Shown: positions 34,154 to 35,569 of the stretch, piece by piece
Layout of the letters: the number at the start of each line of letters is the position of its first letter
Position numbering within the stretch: the first letter of the stretch is position 1
Origin: Alphaproteobacteria bacterium
Lineage (GTDB): Bacteria > Pseudomonadota > Alphaproteobacteria > Rickettsiales > Rickettsiaceae
DNA length: 35,569 nt
Assembly: GCA_020628955.1 (NCBI GenBank)
Contig: JAHDEH010000012.1
Coordinates: 1-35,569, forward strand
Reading direction: 5' to 3'
Position numbers and translations under genes: made by a program
Notes under the pieces: model-generated
The model's database searches: none
Seen by the model: the letters and a program-made list of their open reading frames with translations, nothing else
What the model was told of the DNA's origin: nothing

Positions 34154-35370
34154 AATGTATCTAATAATTTTTGTTTGTCTAGAGCGAAGTCGCTATCAAT
34201 CCATTTATTTCGCAATTTATTAATAGTTTCGCCAAGTTGTTTACCACTATACCCAATTTCTATCAAGTCACAGCTTTTAATTGGAAATGTAGGTTTTTCT
34301 TGTTTTAGCAATGTTTTATATAATTTAATAATATCTTCTTTGTGCTGATGTTGCATGTCTGATGATGCATAAGCAGCTAGATAAATGAAATATTGCAGAT
34401 AAAAATCGCTTTCAAGCCATTTACTTTTAAGCCAATGTTGCTGCTCTTTTATAGATAATTTACTTGATTTGGCCATATCGCAAATAATTCTTGCGCTGCG
34501 GCGTGGAAATTTTAATTCAACCAACTCTTGCTCATTTACATTATCTTTGCTCGTCAACAGAGCTGCATATCCTGCATTTTTAAAAATTTTAATTTTAAAT
34601 TGTTTTGCAATGAAACATAATTGCAAATATATATCAAGTGCTTTTTTGTGCGCTTGCATAGTCATTTGCAAAATTTCTGCATCATACATATTTCTGATGC
34701 ATTCATATGAATTTTGCTGGCCAATAATCCCATCAAGTTCATTTTTTATTCTTTCTTTAGAAAGTAAATCAATGCCATTTTTGTGTGCTTTGCATGCAGC
34801 AAGCCCATCAACATCTGTGGAGTTTGCATAGCGCATAGAAAAACGAAAGAAACGCAATATCCGTAAATAGTCTTCTTCAATGCGCAAAATTGGTTGGCCA
34901 ATAAAACGTACTTTTTTATTGTGTAGATCATCAATGCCGTTAGTATAATCGTATATACACTCACTTTGCGGGCAATAGCTAAGCGCATTAATAGTAAAGT
35001 CACGCCGCATAGCGTCTTCTTTAAAATCGGTGCTATATTTTATTTCTGCATGCCTGCCATCGCATTTTAAATCTTTCCTGAGGGTTGTGATTTCAAAAGA
35101 TTCGCCTTTAATAAGCGCAGTAACTGTGCCAAATTTTATGCCTGTTGGAATGGCTTTAATATTATTACGGGCAAGTATATTAATTACATCCTCAGGCAAG
35201 AGAGTTGTGGCGATATCAATATCTTTGGATTTTACACCTAGCAATGCATCACGCACCGCGCCGCCCACAAGCCGTGCTTTTCCATTTTCTTGCGTAAGAA
35301 TTTTGCATATTTGTAAATAATGCTTTGATTTAATATGCTTATGTAATGATTTATGAATTTTTTCTGTCAT
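34150..35370 (-). CDS. cca: CCA tRNA nucleotidyltransferase
   Basis: A 406-residue class II nucleotidyltransferase that adds or repairs the CCA end of tRNAs (the related poly(A) polymerase is the alternative). Motifs: GGAVRD (36-41), catalytic D50 and D52 (KDIDIA), RRDFTINAL, and EEDYLRILRFFRFSMRYA. Length fits the alphaproteobacterial CCA enzyme. Since all three tRNAs here encode CCA, its role is probably repair. It overlaps kdsB by 20 bp. Confidence 0.94.
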   Translation of the reverse strand: MTEKIHKSLHKHIKSKHYLQICKILTQENGKARLVGGAVRDALLGVKSKDIDIATTLLPEDVINILARNNIKAIPTGIKFGTVTALIKGESFEITTLRKDLKCDGRHAEIKYSTDFKEDAMRRDFTINALSYCPQSECIYDYTNGIDDLHNKKVRFIGQPILRIEEDYLRILRFFRFSMRYANSTDVDGLAACKAHKNGIDLLSKERIKNELDGIIGQQNSYECIRNMYDAEILQMTMQAHKKALDIYLQLCFIAKQFKIKIFKNAGYAALLTSKDNVNEQELVELKFPRRSARIICDMAKSSKLSIKEQQHWLKSKWLESDFYLQYFIYLAAYASSDMQHQHKEDIIKLYKTLLKQEKPTFPIKSCDLIEIGYSGKQLGETINKLRNKWIDSDFALDKQKLLDTL

Positions 35371-35569
35371 TATATATAATTGCTTTTTCTAGATCTTCTT
35401 TTGTGTCTACTGAAATTGGTATTTCGTTGCACATAACCACGCCAATACTCATGCCATTATCAATTGCCCTCAGTTGCTCCAGCTTTTCGTGTTGTTCATT
35501 TTGACTGGCGTCCATAGCAACAAATTTACTAAGCGATTTTGCTCTGAAACCATAAATACCTACATGATA
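35351..35569 (-). CDS. kdsB: 3-deoxy-manno-octulosonate cytidylyltransferase, C-terminal part
   Basis: The last 72 codons of KdsB, which makes CMP-Kdo for the LPS inner core. The frame begins at the window edge with YHVGIYGFRAKSL, then EKLEQLRAIDNG, and ends PISVDTKEDLEKA, all KdsB landmarks. It ends in TAA at 35351, 20 bp inside cca, so the two are coupled. The N-terminal catalytic part lies outside. Confidence 0.93.
   Translation of the reverse strand, partial: YHVGIYGFRAKSLSKFVAMDASQNEQHEKLEQLRAIDNGMSIGVVMCNEIPISVDTKEDLEKAIIYNDRKNS

Overview
The window looks like chromosomal DNA from an AT-rich (roughly 30% GC by eye), host-associated alphaproteobacterium, most likely of the order Rickettsiales. 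The evidence is the low GC, an alphaproteobacterial F0 operon (atpI-atpB-atpE-atpF'-atpF) with no F1 genes attached, a ProP-type MFS transporter of the kind common in Rickettsia, aerobic HemF, an ankyrin protein, a bamD-recN pair, and short dispersed intergenic repeats. LPS genes are kept (lptD, kdsB) as well as peptidoglycan recycling (ampD), so the cell has a real outer membrane and wall. Family placement within the order is inference. No organism-level marker such as 16S rRNA is present, and TGA is used as a stop.

Layout. 1-53: 3' end of tRNA-Thr(UGU), then repeat DNA and a lysozyme (GH24) fused to a phage Mu F-type C-terminal motif. 1330-2470: a 542-bp tandem duplication carrying two exported TPR proteins and a third, truncated unit. 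2611-3393: an outer-membrane beta-barrel protein. 3402-5887 (minus): MFS transporter - yraN - hemF. 5960-8148 (minus): spermidine-synthase-like protein - PAP2-like phosphatase - ampD. 8188-8974 (minus): two small acidic proteins with hydrophobic C-termini. 9054-10358 (minus): RhlE-like RNA helicase with its terminator. 10625-10699: tRNA-Gly(GCC).

10952-15243 (plus): tatA, bamD, recN, a SIMPL-domain protein and prmC, whose stop codon lies inside an inserted repeat. 15577-18212 (plus): a 623-residue protein of unknown family and an ankyrin protein. 18233-18346 (minus): a very short CoxF-like membrane protein. 18423-20246: typA. 20247-21180: no protein genes. This stretch holds two kinds of repeat, tRNA-Ser(GGA), and a GC-rich hairpin-bearing segment flanked by a duplicated tRNA-Ser 3' end. 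21181-25617 (minus): lptD-surA-ksgA, an uncharacterised small protein and a Trm112-like protein. 25670-27001: xseA. 27026-27199: a His-rich lipoprotein. 27568-30554: a DsbA-like protein followed by the F0 ATP synthase genes. 30614-33022 (minus): rimK, an AstE/aspartoacylase-like M14 enzyme and a RimB-like retropepsin. 33290-35569 (minus): kdsB (partial), cca and a znuA-like binding protein.

Most genes are housekeeping: envelope biogenesis (BamD, LptD, SurA, KdsB), translation and RNA work (KsgA, PrmC, TypA, CCA enzyme, RhlE), DNA repair (RecN, XseA) and energy (F0). The accessory material is concentrated at 1-2470, 8188-8974, 15231-18212 and 20247-21180. The points most worth following are the lysozyme/Mu-F fusion, a MITE-like element of about 105-110 bp with 14-bp terminal inverted repeats in at least four places, the covarying hairpins behind tRNA-Ser, the RimK-M14-RimB cassette, and stem mismatches in all three tRNAs.
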